A DNA stretch of 45,854 bases from Gammaproteobacteria bacterium (GCA_005878835.1 VBMV01000084.1:1-45854), one strand, 5' to 3'; counted from the first letter of the stretch, positions 10,101 through 19,109 are shown. The notes: generated by a model not told the origin, from the sequence alone. Translations and numbers: made by a program.

Positions 10101-13100
10101 GGCTTGTACGAAGTGGTCGCGCGTCCGAGTGCGGACCGCATCGCGCGCGGGGAGGAATGGCTGCAGACCAATACCCTCGACGGCACCCCGGCCCATGAGG
10201 CCTTCATCAAGCCGGACGAACCGTCCTACTTCCAGGAGTTCGGCCCTGGCGGCTTCCACGTCGCGATCGGCTTTGCCAACGGCGACATCATCAACGCCCG
10301 AAGGCACAAGACGGATGGCACGGGTCTGTGCGACCCGCCGAATGTTCAAGGCGGCGTTAACGTAGGTGGCGGCGGGCTGAACTGCAGCCATAGCGTGTAT
10401 GGCCGAGTCACCAGCGCGCGCATGAGCCGCACGCCCGATCAGCGCATCTACAGCAGCGGCGATTACAGCGCGTACGGCTTTACGCAGTGCTACGTGGGCA
10501 TGAGTCCGCCGGACAGCGCCGATTTCGCCTTTGCCAAGTGCGACGCCGACGGCAATTTCCAGCTCGACAACGTGCCGACCGGCGATTACAAGCTCACGGT
10601 CTTCGATCAGTGGAACGACCTCCTGGTCGATGGCCTGGTCTCGCCGCTTCACGTCGGCACTAGCGGCCCCGGCTCGAGCGACACCAACCGGCTCGTCTTC
10701 CCCGTCACGCAGTGGCGGACGAATGTGTACACGCGCACCTTCCTCGACGTGGGTGCTGGCACCGCGGGAGCGGGCGATGGCGTGTCGCAGCCCGAGGAAC
10801 CGGGCCTGCCCCTGGTGGCGACCAACGTGCGCTATCGCGACGGCAGCTTCGCGTTCTTCAACAACACCGACCTGGACGGCTATGCGGGCTTCAACGAAGT
10901 CTTCCCGTTCTTGAACTGGCTGGTAGTCGAGACCGACACCACCCGCTTCAAGTCGACCGGCACGCACGTCATCTATGACGCCGGCGGTCCCGCCGACGCC
11001 TTCGGTGGCGCCGCTTCGAACGGCATCACGGATGGCCTGGCGAACAGCATCGAACAGAACTCTCTCCCGACCGACGTGCGGGTACCGGGCGCGCGCTACT
11101 GCGCGGACGCCACCTGTCCGGCGGGCGACAGCGTCGCTGGCACCACGGGCCTCTCAACGGGTCGTGTCGATCCGCCCGGCAACACCACGGAAGGCTGGCA
11201 GGGGCTGCTCGGCCAGAACAGCTTCATCGAGTTCGCCATGACGCCCTTTGCCGCAGGAGAGAACGGCGGCATCAAGGGCCACGTCATCTACGCCTCGACG
11301 CGGCCCTTTGACGACCCGCAATTGCTGCTGCAGCTCAGCTGGGAGCCGGGTGTGGCGCGCGTGAAGCTCAACCTGTATGAGGAGCTCCCGGCGGCCGATG
11401 GCGTCACGAGCACCCTGAGACTCGTGGATACCACGACGACCAGCAGCTGGGATGACTGGGCGCAGGGTTTTGGCGGCGGTGGCCGGGCTGCTGGCACGCC
11501 CAACATGAACTGCCCGGGGCAGGATCCGACCAGCCCATTCTTCCAGACCTTGCAGGGCAGCACGCAGTGGCTCAACCCCAGCGTGCCATTGCCGCACAAC
11601 GCCCAGTTCAAGTGCTTTGACGGCTGGGCCATGTTGAACCAGGTGCAGCCGGCGCCCTACGACGGTATGTACAAGTTCCCGAGTGTGGCCACGGTCAATG
11701 CGACTACCGGCCTGCCGGCCACGTCGAACTGCACGCACTGCACCACAAATCCAGCTGACGGCACGCCGATGCTGTTCCCGGGCAAGTATGTGGTGGAAGT
11801 CATCGTGCCGCCCGGCATGGAGCTGGTGAAGGAAGAGGACAAGAACATTCTGCTGGGCGACATATATGTGGCGCCGGTCACCACCCAGTTCGCCGGCTTT
11901 GGCAACATCTTCATCATGCCGGACCAGGCGCAGGTGGGCGCGGCCTACAACGGCAACAACCCGGGCGCGCTGAATCTGACCAACAGCCTCGGGGCCGTGC
12001 CGCGTCACGAAGGTGACACCGGCAGCATCGAGACCTTCTGGCCCTGCGTCGGCGCCAAGCGCCAGGTGCCGGATTGGAACAGTCTCTACCCGACCGCGGG
12101 CCAGAACTCGCCCTTTGCGGGCGCCATCCGCAACCTGTGCGATCGCAAGGAAGTGACGCTGGAAGACCAGCACGCGGCACTGGCGAAGTTCTACGTGTTC
12201 TCCTCGACGCACGTGGCCGGCCATTTCACCGGCACGATGACCAATGACTTCGCGTCGGAATTCGACCCGTTCTCGCCGCAGTTTGGCGAGAAGTTCTCTC
12301 CGCCTAACCTGCCGGTTGGCGTGCGCGACTTTGCGGGCAAGGAGATCGCCCGCGTGTATGCCGACCAGTGGGGCATCTTCAACGGTCTCAACTTCTCGAC
12401 TTATGGCGTCAACCCGCCGAACCCGACCGGTTACGTGCCGCAGATGATGATCGCGTGCATGAACGATCCGGGCCCGATCGCGAGGACCGACCCGGTAACG
12501 GGACGCTACGTGAACGCCGCCGGCGCCTTCGTGGCAACGGCCGACCTCGCCCAGCAGATCACCGATCCCGCCTACAGCCCGGCGTATAGCAACTTCTGTT
12601 ACGAGACGCCGTTCATGCCGGGCCAGACCCAGTACATGGATACGCCGGTGATCCCGACCCAGGCCTTCGCCGACGGCTATAACCTGCCCGACAGCGAGTA
12701 CCCGGATCTGACGCCAGCCGTGTCCACCGTGACCGGCACCGCCAGTGGTGGTGGCGCGGGACCCTGGGTTAGCGCTGCGGGTCAGGCGCTGACCATCCGC
12801 TGCCTGGGCTACGACACTACGGCCAACCCGTGCACCAAGGTGGTGCCGAACCCGGCCTTCTCCGGTCCGGGCGCGACGACCGCACCGTTCAATCAGAAGA
12901 CCATTACCCGCCACTATGGGTTTGGCAGTGGAGGCACGGTCACGATCGCCGGTGTCACGGCCAACTGCGGTACGTGGACCAACTCCCAGCTGGTGTGCAC
13001 GGTGCCGGCCATTCCGGCCAACCTGAACACGACAACCGGTGTCGGTTCCACCTGCTACAACGGCACATCGAGCACCATACCGGCCGGCCAAACCCCGCCG

Positions 13101-16100
13101 CAACGTGGGGCGAATGGTGCTATTCTCACCACCGGCCTGGCCGGCTATCGCTGCGGCCAGCTGGTCATCACCACCGCGAGCGGCAAGCGCTCGATCGACG
13201 CGATCACGGTCACCGTGGCCGGCAAGCCGCCGAGCTACGTCAATGGCGAGAACGCGGCCGGCAACGCGCTGCAACTGGCGATCAACGCGGCCGCCCCGGG
13301 CGACCTGATCATCGTCGGCCCCGGCACGTACCGCGAGAATGTGTTGATGTGGAAGCCGGTGCGCCTGCAGGGCGTGGGCGCCGGCGCGACCTCGATCAAC
13401 GCCGATGCCCATCCTGCGGGCAAGCTGGACGCGTGGCGCCGGCAGGTGGTGTGTCTGTTCGGTCTCGCGGTCAACGGCGTGCCGCGCAGCACGACAAACC
13501 CGGACTTCGACCCCACCGGCACGTACAGCTGTCCGGCCTCGCAGTACCTGCGTGTCGATCGCATTCCCTTCGAAGCGATCGTCGGCTGGGATGCACAGGG
13601 CAACGGCAACCTGGCAGGGCAGCTGCAGGAGCCGACGCTGATGGGCGCCTACGAAGGTGCGGGCATCACGGTGCTTGGCCGCGGCATCCGCATCCCCGCT
13701 GACAGCAGCGACTTCTGGGGTCTAGATGGCGGCCCGCCCCCGGGCACGGTCCCGGGTACGTTCCCGGATGGCAGCGTCTACCTGACCAACAGCACGTCGG
13801 ATTGCACGTCCAGCACGACGAGCACTACCGGGCGCGACTATGGCACCAGCAACTTCCTGTGCAACCCGTCGCGCATCGATGGCCTGTCGGTCAGCAACAG
13901 CTCGCAGGGCGGTGGCGGCATCTTCCTGCATGGCTGGAACCACAACCTAGAGGTGGCCAACACCCGTGTCTTCGGCAACCACGGCACGCTGACCGGCGGC
14001 ATCAATGTCGGCAACGGCGAGACACCGCCGCTGTACGTGAATGACGGCACCCTCTGCGGCCCGGGCATTGCGGCGCCGGCGCCACTGTGCCCGCCATTGA
14101 CGGGGGTGCTGCCGAATGCGGCCATTCCGTTCCAGCTCAACACGCGGGTGCACGTCCACCACAACGCCGTGTATGACAACGCCAGCCTCGGCGACGCGCT
14201 GTTCTCCGGCACGCCTTCGGGCGCGGGTGGTGTCACGATCAGCGCCGGTGCCGACAACTACCGGTTGGATCACAACTGGGTCGCCGGAAACTTGAGCACC
14301 GGCGACGGCGGCGGTGTCGTGCACAGCGGCCTGAGCTTCAACGGCACGATCGATCACAACTACATCCTGTTCAACCAGAGCACCGACGCGACGCTGCCGA
14401 CCAACGGTGGCGGCCTGGGGATCATCGGTGCCAACGGCACGCGCACGCTCGCGAATGGTAACGAGTGCAATAGCGCAGAAGTTCTCGACTGCCCGCCAGG
14501 GCTCGGCGACGGCACGGGTGCGAATCTCATGATCGATTCGAACCTGATCATCGGCAACAGTGCCGAGAGCGGCAGTGGTGGTGGTGTGCGGCTGCAACAG
14601 GTCAACGGTACCGAAGTGGTCACCGCGCCGTACAACCTGCTGTCGATCACGTGGTACGGGGTCACCGTCCAGAACAACATCATCGCGAACAACGTCGCGG
14701 GTTGGGACGGCGCGGGCGTGTCGATGGAAGACGCCCTGAAGGTGACCATGGTCAATAACACTATCGTCTCGAACGATACGACGGCATCGGCCGGCGTGCT
14801 CTTCAAGACCCTCGGTGCGGTCGACGCCTCATCGCCGCCCCCGGGCTGCAACCCGACCACGGATTTGACCACCAATCCGCAGGATCCGAACTGCCTGCTC
14901 CACAACGCGGCGCATATTCCGCAGCCGGCCGGCTTGGTGACCATGAGGAACACGCCGAACCTGGTCGACGCGATGAATGGCCTGCCGTCTTTCCTTGGCG
15001 TACGCTGGCTGTGCCCCAGCGGCTACGGCTACTCGGGCGGCATCCTCGGCATCGCCAACGCCAATTGCGGACTGCTGTCCTTACCGCGGGCGTTCAATGA
15101 CATGTTCTGGCAGAACCGCGCCTTCCACGTCGAGATCACCGGCGCGGGCACCGGACTGCAGTCGCAGCAGAACCTGGTCAGCCTGCTGCCGACGTTGAAT
15201 CAGACGGTTACCGGCCAATGCGCCGCTGGCGCCAGCTACTGGGATGTCGGCGTGCGTGATGACACGGGCCCGACCAACCACAATGGCGGCGCGACGCTGT
15301 CACTGAGCAATTCCATCCTGACCAGCCTGGCTGGTGGGTATACGGGCAATGGCAATCGGGCCCCAAGCTCATCGCCGGTCAACGCGCAGTACTGCAACGG
15401 CTCGCGTGTGCCACCTGAGAACGGCGGCCACGGGTATCTCTCGCCTCCGGGCCGCTCGGAGACCACCGGCCTGAGCACGCTGTTCGTGTTCAACAACATC
15501 ACGCCGGCGGCGACGGTGGACGAAGGGAACAACTGGATCAACCTGAGCTACGGCCCTCTGGCGTTGTTCAACAACGCGGCGCAGTCGATGCTGGCCGCCG
15601 GGTCGAACGCAGTGGTCGCCGGTGCGTACTCGATCGGCGCCGGTTCCAATGCGGTCAACGGGGGCACCAACAGCGGTGCGCCGCCACAGGACTTCTTCGG
15701 GAACGCTCGAGCACGGACGACGTCCAATCCGGCCGATATCGGCGCGGTGGAGTTCCAGGCCGGGGCCGGGGGCGGGGGCCCCAGCGTGAGCGCCGGTCCG
15801 AATCCGCTGAACTTCGGCACCTGGGCGTTTGGGACGAGTCCGGCGCGTTCCGTGACGGTGCTCAATACCGGCAACGTGGCGGTCACGGGCTTGACGTATA
15901 CCACCGCCGGTGCCGGGTTCTCCCCGGCGACTGGCGCGGGCGGCGGGACTTGCGGGACAACTTTGAATGCCGGCGCCTCGTGCACCGTCAATCGCGTGTT
16001 CGCGCCCACGACCCCGACGACGGCCTATAACGGCACGCTCACCATTGCCGGTACTGGCATCACCTCACAAGTGGTGCAGCTGCAGGGCACGGGTGTGGCG

Positions 16101-16457
16101 AGCGTTCCGACCGTGTCAGTCACGCCGAGCACGCTGACCATCACGCTGCCCACCGGGCAAGTGACCGGTTCCGGGACGGTCACGCTGACGAACAACGCCG
16201 CGCTGGGCGGCGGACAGGTCGCGGTAACGGCTGTCAATGTGGCGGGTGGAACGCTGGGGACCTATTTCTTCAGCGCGGGATCGAACAACTGCACCGGTGC
16301 CATTCTGGCGCCCCAACAGTCGTGCACCGTATCGGTTAATTTCACGAACGTACTGTCGCCGCGTGGCCCGACTCGCAGCGGCACGATCACGTTCACCGAC
16401 AACGGCGCGGCGACCGCCTCGCAGGTCGGGACGCTGAGCGGGATTGCCACGCCTTAA
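7122..16457 (+). CDS. Giant (3111-residue) secreted protein: degenerate cupredoxins, surface domains, parallel beta-helix
   Basis: The ATG follows a GGGAG ribosome site; the signal peptide ends at about residue 30 (ATASYAQ). Residues 31 to about 450 form two cupredoxin-like domains related to the preceding oxidase (LPDGQSVPMWGYTC, GTYLIESGTHPSIQGAMGLYG, YFLINGVSF), without the copper-binding histidines. From about 467 comes a VCBS/Ig-like domain (LTFNSDGTFTYAQAP). From about 870 there are SdrD-B/carboxypeptidase-regulatory-like modules (FADDNPLNGEHD; FQLDNVPTGDYKLTVFD near 1142; FNNTDLDGYAGFNEVFP). An IPT/TIG-like domain lies near 1927 (HYGFGSGGTVTIAGV). A right-handed parallel beta-helix runs from about 2040 to 2880 (LIIVGPGTYREN, repeated NNIIANNVAG-type turns). 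Two ASH/choice-of-anchor-D-like Ig domains end the protein (PNPLNFGTWAFGTSPARSV). There is no heme motif. It is probably an extracellular or cell-surface scaffold working with the two oxidases; the enzymatic role is unknown. Confidence 0.88.
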   Translation: MRAIHSKASLIRSGLAAAVLLVAATASYAQTTVGLTAAPTQAVLPDGQSVPMWGYTCGAVTAGTGTCVAANPNAGANWSPVVITVPYTESAPGVSNTILTISLTNNLSFAAGTGTNTLPTSLVIVGQLGGGLGDAPVTTLSPTHAPQGPTWPASGGPDPSVTTCSAPADRIAAAAAGTNCPPPQPNRVQSFATEVPFGTTATPLTWSNLKPGTYLIESGTHPSIQGAMGLYGVLVVTTAPTTGPTPGVAYYKAGAAVVNYDSELPLVLSEIDPVQNRAVDSAVKTAGFSETNVWNGQPGQCGDLPPSATSIPATANTCYPPAVNYDPRYFLINGVSFDQSASWKSQFATTPAGAAGSILVRFVNAGLRMHVPSIVGAITGGIAAVPGVSLIAEDGNVLPGVPKIQSEVFLAAGKTQDVLVNDPGSSALAVFDRHLSLTTNNRRGGGMMANIARAPGGFVAPVAGTAASETYYCVAGTTLAVTDPSKGVLGNDPGANGAVLGTSTLPLGSLTFNSDGTFTYAQAPTDTTCGGSFTYLVNGLNTATATITRCDAGTQGSGCSLGGAAVAGPIEFTSNVATRYASSPPGVLAGVTSNAGGLALTAVGTGLNADGSFVATPGSGAAVTCPIKTPALPPATVCRDLPYQAQNAQGTLSNTGHATVIFMPASGLNVVVRDAKNASQINDYRWIIEEDRTFYVDPKCQINSTDPALRPASCPPLPVQSLGYNFHTSYMPIVAAGCVGAVSCEAGQSFGGGTTPVACDVGNGACRPAAQKTPLNPSTVYLDPAKRYYLSVLPGDGVNPTLAGSGGPMETSPGSGVFRQFKVPDDCTSFAPGAGDCGHAMGGAQISGALIAAGQTTVRVPLEQTPLPTSKITAFVFADDNPLNGEHDAGGPAVGVTGLAANEPGLGGFNLELFDQAGGFGDSTGQITYDMFNQPVSNALAGTLDPFTGQDACPITARGDGMVGMIPTCPHFEADGVTESPLEGQAIIANLYPGLYEVVARPSADRIARGEEWLQTNTLDGTPAHEAFIKPDEPSYFQEFGPGGFHVAIGFANGDIINARRHKTDGTGLCDPPNVQGGVNVGGGGLNCSHSVYGRVTSARMSRTPDQRIYSSGDYSAYGFTQCYVGMSPPDSADFAFAKCDADGNFQLDNVPTGDYKLTVFDQWNDLLVDGLVSPLHVGTSGPGSSDTNRLVFPVTQWRTNVYTRTFLDVGAGTAGAGDGVSQPEEPGLPLVATNVRYRDGSFAFFNNTDLDGYAGFNEVFPFLNWLVVETDTTRFKSTGTHVIYDAGGPADAFGGAASNGITDGLANSIEQNSLPTDVRVPGARYCADATCPAGDSVAGTTGLSTGRVDPPGNTTEGWQGLLGQNSFIEFAMTPFAAGENGGIKGHVIYASTRPFDDPQLLLQLSWEPGVARVKLNLYEELPAADGVTSTLRLVDTTTTSSWDDWAQGFGGGGRAAGTPNMNCPGQDPTSPFFQTLQGSTQWLNPSVPLPHNAQFKCFDGWAMLNQVQPAPYDGMYKFPSVATVNATTGLPATSNCTHCTTNPADGTPMLFPGKYVVEVIVPPGMELVKEEDKNILLGDIYVAPVTTQFAGFGNIFIMPDQAQVGAAYNGNNPGALNLTNSLGAVPRHEGDTGSIETFWPCVGAKRQVPDWNSLYPTAGQNSPFAGAIRNLCDRKEVTLEDQHAALAKFYVFSSTHVAGHFTGTMTNDFASEFDPFSPQFGEKFSPPNLPVGVRDFAGKEIARVYADQWGIFNGLNFSTYGVNPPNPTGYVPQMMIACMNDPGPIARTDPVTGRYVNAAGAFVATADLAQQITDPAYSPAYSNFCYETPFMPGQTQYMDTPVIPTQAFADGYNLPDSEYPDLTPAVSTVTGTASGGGAGPWVSAAGQALTIRCLGYDTTANPCTKVVPNPAFSGPGATTAPFNQKTITRHYGFGSGGTVTIAGVTANCGTWTNSQLVCTVPAIPANLNTTTGVGSTCYNGTSSTIPAGQTPPQRGANGAILTTGLAGYRCGQLVITTASGKRSIDAITVTVAGKPPSYVNGENAAGNALQLAINAAAPGDLIIVGPGTYRENVLMWKPVRLQGVGAGATSINADAHPAGKLDAWRRQVVCLFGLAVNGVPRSTTNPDFDPTGTYSCPASQYLRVDRIPFEAIVGWDAQGNGNLAGQLQEPTLMGAYEGAGITVLGRGIRIPADSSDFWGLDGGPPPGTVPGTFPDGSVYLTNSTSDCTSSTTSTTGRDYGTSNFLCNPSRIDGLSVSNSSQGGGGIFLHGWNHNLEVANTRVFGNHGTLTGGINVGNGETPPLYVNDGTLCGPGIAAPAPLCPPLTGVLPNAAIPFQLNTRVHVHHNAVYDNASLGDALFSGTPSGAGGVTISAGADNYRLDHNWVAGNLSTGDGGGVVHSGLSFNGTIDHNYILFNQSTDATLPTNGGGLGIIGANGTRTLANGNECNSAEVLDCPPGLGDGTGANLMIDSNLIIGNSAESGSGGGVRLQQVNGTEVVTAPYNLLSITWYGVTVQNNIIANNVAGWDGAGVSMEDALKVTMVNNTIVSNDTTASAGVLFKTLGAVDASSPPPGCNPTTDLTTNPQDPNCLLHNAAHIPQPAGLVTMRNTPNLVDAMNGLPSFLGVRWLCPSGYGYSGGILGIANANCGLLSLPRAFNDMFWQNRAFHVEITGAGTGLQSQQNLVSLLPTLNQTVTGQCAAGASYWDVGVRDDTGPTNHNGGATLSLSNSILTSLAGGYTGNGNRAPSSSPVNAQYCNGSRVPPENGGHGYLSPPGRSETTGLSTLFVFNNITPAATVDEGNNWINLSYGPLALFNNAAQSMLAAGSNAVVAGAYSIGAGSNAVNGGTNSGAPPQDFFGNARARTTSNPADIGAVEFQAGAGGGGPSVSAGPNPLNFGTWAFGTSPARSVTVLNTGNVAVTGLTYTTAGAGFSPATGAGGGTCGTTLNAGASCTVNRVFAPTTPTTAYNGTLTIAGTGITSQVVQLQGTGVASVPTVSVTPSTLTITLPTGQVTGSGTVTLTNNAALGGGQVAVTAVNVAGGTLGTYFFSAGSNNCTGAILAPQQSCTVSVNFTNVLSPRGPTRSGTITFTDNGAATASQVGTLSGIATP

Positions 16458-16479
16458 CGGAAGTCTGATACTGCACTGG

Positions 16480-16507
16480 ACCGCTCGCGGGAAATCCCGC
16501 GAGCGGT
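16480..16507 (+). terminator. Strong hairpin after the giant gene
   Basis: A perfect 12-bp inverted repeat, ACCGCTCGCGGG at 16480-16491 and CCCGCGAGCGGT at 16496-16507, has a 4-nt loop and starts 22 nt after the stop of the giant gene. The U-rich tail is poor (TCTGCC), so it may act as a weak terminator or an mRNA-stabilising hairpin before the next gene. Confidence 0.7.
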
Positions 16508-16522
16508 TCTGCCGGCAGACAT

Positions 16523-16987
16523 ATGGAGATGAAGTCCTTGGGCGGTCGGAAGATTCCCTGGCTCACTGTCGCAGCGTGCGCCTATGGCCTGGTAGTGCTG
16601 CCGGGTACTGCCGTAGCGGAGCCTGCCGCCGCCGGCGCGCAGCCCGGGCCGGCGCCCATACAGCACGAGTCCGCCGCCCTGGAGAAGCGCATCACGCTGC
16701 TATCGGCGGAGCTGAGCCTCGACGCGCAGCAGCAGGCCCAGGTGCGCAGGATCCTCGAGGACCAGCGTGAGCAGGTGATGAGAGTCTGGAATGACGGCTC
16801 GCTGGCCGCTGCCAATCGGGTGAGCGCCACGCGGATCATTAGCGACCGGACCGCGGATCGCATCAGAGCGATCCTCACAGAAGGGCAGAAGGCGAAATAC
16901 AACCGGGCCCGCAAACCACGTGCGGCCGGGGGGAATGCCGCCTCGCCCAGCGTCGAGGAGTGGATGAAGGCCGCGGCAGCGAAGTAA
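16523..16987 (+). CDS. Small exported Spy/CpxP-like (LTXXQ-type) protein
   Basis: The protein has 154 residues: a signal peptide (KIPWLTVAACAYGLVVLPGTAVA), then a helical, charged body (ALEKRITLLSAELSLDAQQQ, VRRILEDQREQVMRVWN, DRIRAILTEGQKAKY). The pattern of a short helix, a 'sLdaqQ' segment, a long helix and a 'lTegQkaky' segment is that of Spy/CpxP-like periplasmic chaperones and metal-stress proteins. This is a family-level resemblance only. It follows the giant gene by 65 nt, separated by a hairpin. It may protect or help fold exported proteins of this cluster. An ATG at 16529 is an alternative start. Confidence 0.7.
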   Translation: MEMKSLGGRKIPWLTVAACAYGLVVLPGTAVAEPAAAGAQPGPAPIQHESAALEKRITLLSAELSLDAQQQAQVRRILEDQREQVMRVWNDGSLAAANRVSATRIISDRTADRIRAILTEGQKAKYNRARKPRAAGGNAASPSVEEWMKAAAAK

Positions 16988-17042
16988 GCCTGGCAGGCAA
17001 TGCAGGGGCCAGACCCAAGTATCGACAATCGCAGGTGAGGCA

Positions 17043-17396
17043 ATGAAGACCCGCATAATTTTCGGCATCGGCTTAGCCGTCGCACTATCCTCGTCAACCT
17101 GGGCCGAGCAGCCGCTCGACCCCGCGCAGGTCGGCAGTTTCGATGGCATGTTGAACGTCTGTCGCGAGATCAATCCAGCCGGCATATCCGCGTACAACAA
17201 GCTGCGAGAGACGCTGATCGGCCAGCAGCCCGATGGTGCCGTCGAGGCCCTGACCCAGACGCCTGAGTATCGCCGGGCATACGAGGCCGCGCGACAAAAG
17301 TCCGCAGACGAGCCGCATGACAAGGTGCTCAAAGAGTGCACCCAGCTTGCGGCGTCGCTGAGCCCGCGCGCGCGCCAGGGCAACCGACGCAAATAG
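17043..17396 (+). CDS. Small exported protein, paralogue of the 17610-17999 product
   Basis: The protein has 117 residues with a clear signal peptide (MKTRIIFGIGLAVALSSSTWA). The mature part has two cysteines, in VCREINPAGISAY and KECTQLAA, which could form a disulphide. The first segment (C-R-x-[IV]-NPAG-x-SAY) is shared with the next small gene, so the two are paralogues. No family is recognised. The protein is helical and basic at its C-terminus (SPRARQGNRRK). An AGGTGAGGCA stretch lies just before the ATG. Secretion and context suggest a periplasmic accessory role; nothing more can be said. Confidence 0.65.
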   Translation: MKTRIIFGIGLAVALSSSTWAEQPLDPAQVGSFDGMLNVCREINPAGISAYNKLRETLIGQQPDGAVEALTQTPEYRRAYEAARQKSADEPHDKVLKECTQLAASLSPRARQGNRRK

Positions 17397-17609
17397 CGTT
17401 CGCCCACGATGGGCTGTGCCCGGATGGCACCGCTTGCTGCGCCGCGATTCCGGACTCACGGCGTGACACGCGCTTACGCAAATTTCGGATGAAACTGAGA
17501 ACTTCGTTGCAGAACGAGGAACAAGAAGCGGTACCGGGCTCGTGGACTCGGCACCATTCGCGGGTAGGCTGTGCGGCACTTAACCTCGTAGCAGCAGCAG
17601 GTGGTGTCA

Positions 17610-17999
17610 ATGAAAACCCTGGGTATAATTGGTCTCTGCGTCGGCCTCGGGACGGCGTCGCTGGCGGGGGCCGCTGCGCCTGTCACTCCCATGACGCTGG
17701 GCAGCGTGGACGCGGTACTCGCCTTTTGTCGCCAGGTCAATCCCGCCGGCGCGTCAGCCTACAAGGCGTTGAAGGAATCGCTCCTTGGCAAGGACGACCA
17801 TGCCCGGGAGGTGGCGACACACACTTCGGCCTATAAGAATGCGTTTGCCCAGATCAGCAGCGTGCTCAAATCGGCACCGGGAGACTGGGCGGTTCGAGCC
17901 TGCAACGATCTCCTGCCGGGGCCCGGCCCCAGGCCCGAGCACGGTCATGGATCAAGTCGCCAGAGTGACCGCCCCAACCCGGGTGAGCATCACAAGTAG
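17610..17999 (+). CDS. Small exported protein, second paralogue
   Basis: The protein has 129 residues from the ATG at 17610; a GTG at 17601 would add three residues, but AGGTGG sits at a proper distance from the ATG. The signal peptide is MKTLGIIGLCVGLGTASLAGA. The mature part has FCRQVNPAGASAYKALKESL and VRACNDLLPG, the same two-cysteine plan as the 17043-17396 product. The C-terminus is rich in Gly, Pro and His (PEHGHGSSRQSDRPNPGEHH), which could bind metal. The function is unknown. About 210 nt upstream of it carry no gene, so it may have its own promoter. Confidence 0.65.
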   Translation: MKTLGIIGLCVGLGTASLAGAAAPVTPMTLGSVDAVLAFCRQVNPAGASAYKALKESLLGKDDHAREVATHTSAYKNAFAQISSVLKSAPGDWAVRACNDLLPGPGPRPEHGHGSSRQSDRPNPGEHHK

Positions 18000-18236
18000 A
18001 GTTCGCTCACATAGCTTTGGCTCGCGGACGGTGTTGACCGGGGCGCGCAAACTGACGCATTGTGATCACAGGTATCAGGCTAAGGCCCTGGCGTTGATGT
18101 AACTGCCCAAGGCGGATGATACGGCCGAGCGCGCCAGTGCTCCTGCTGCCGCTGCGTCCGCCTCCCGCCCGAGGGTCGGACGAGCGCGCACCGGCTAATT
18201 CGGCGACACGCCAATCGATGAAGGAGTGCAGGAGTA

Positions 18237-19109
18237 ATGTCCATTATGCGAGCGTCGGGAACCACGATCGTCGGGCTAGTTCTGATGGCCACGGCCTTGC
18301 ATGCCGTCGCGGCACCCAAGCCCGCCGCCAAACCCGCGGCAGTGGCCACGCCGGCGCCCGCAACGGCTCGCGCGCCGGCGCTGCCGCCACTGACCGCCGA
18401 GCAAATTGTCGAGCGCAATGCCACCGCGCGCGGCGGACTCACCGCCTGGAAGGCGGTCGAGACCATGTCCTGGAAGGGGAAGATGGGCGCCGGTGGCACG
18501 ACTTACATGTCGGTCTCTCCCAAGGGCAAGCTGCAGCAAAAGGAACGGGAAGAAATGCAGCTGCCATACCGACTCGAATTCAAGCGGCCGCTGAAGTCCC
18601 GCTTGGAGCTCGATTTCAACGGCCAGACCGCCGTGCAGGTGTATGACGGTGTCAAGGGCTGGAAACGGCGCCCCTACCTCGGTCGAGACGAGTGGGAAGC
18701 CTATACCGCCGACGAGCTCCAGCAAGCGGCCGCCGAACCCGGTATTGACGGCTATCTGATCGACCACGCGAGCAAGGGCGCCAAGGTGCAGCTGGCCGGC
18801 ACCGACAAGGTCGAGGGCCACGCCGCCTATAAGCTCAAGGTGACGCGCAAGGACGGCCAGGTTCGGCAGGTGTGGGTCGACGGCCAGAGTTTTCTCGAGC
18901 TCAGGGTGGACGGCGCGCCGCGCAGGCTGGATGGCAAGGTGCGCGCGGTCGCGGTGTACCTGCGTGACTACAAGCGGGATCAGGGCCTGATGATTCCGCA
19001 CCTGCAGGAAACGGTCGTGCAGGGTGTCCCGAAGGCCGAGAAGGTCACGATCGACAGTGTCACCTTGAACCCGCCGCTGGATGACGCCCGATTCACCAAT
19101 GCCAAGTAA
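18237..19109 (+). CDS. LolA-like exported protein (first of a pair)
   Basis: The protein has 290 residues with a signal peptide (ASGTTIVGLVLMATALHAVAA) and then an Ala/Pro/Lys-rich linker. The fold-bearing part begins LTAEQIVERNATARGGLTAW, which is typical of outer-membrane lipoprotein-sorting (LolA/LolB-like) periplasmic proteins, followed by beta-strand-rich sequence (LELDFNGQTAVQVYDGVKGW, VEGHAAYKLKVTRKDGQ, FLELRVDG). Such proteins bind lipids or lipoproteins. An AGGAG ribosome site precedes the ATG. The stop overlaps the start of the next, homologous gene by 11 nt, so the two are translationally coupled. A role in delivering a lipoprotein or outer-membrane component of this redox cluster is inference. 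Confidence 0.75.
   Translation: MSIMRASGTTIVGLVLMATALHAVAAPKPAAKPAAVATPAPATARAPALPPLTAEQIVERNATARGGLTAWKAVETMSWKGKMGAGGTTYMSVSPKGKLQQKEREEMQLPYRLEFKRPLKSRLELDFNGQTAVQVYDGVKGWKRRPYLGRDEWEAYTADELQQAAAEPGIDGYLIDHASKGAKVQLAGTDKVEGHAAYKLKVTRKDGQVRQVWVDGQSFLELRVDGAPRRLDGKVRAVAVYLRDYKRDQGLMIPHLQETVVQGVPKAEKVTIDSVTLNPPLDDARFTNAK

Noticed and set aside
18061-18070. TGTGATCACA palindrome as a CRP/FNR site
   Set aside because: The CRP consensus needs six bases between TGTGA and TCACA; here there are none, and a 10-bp palindrome is expected by chance.
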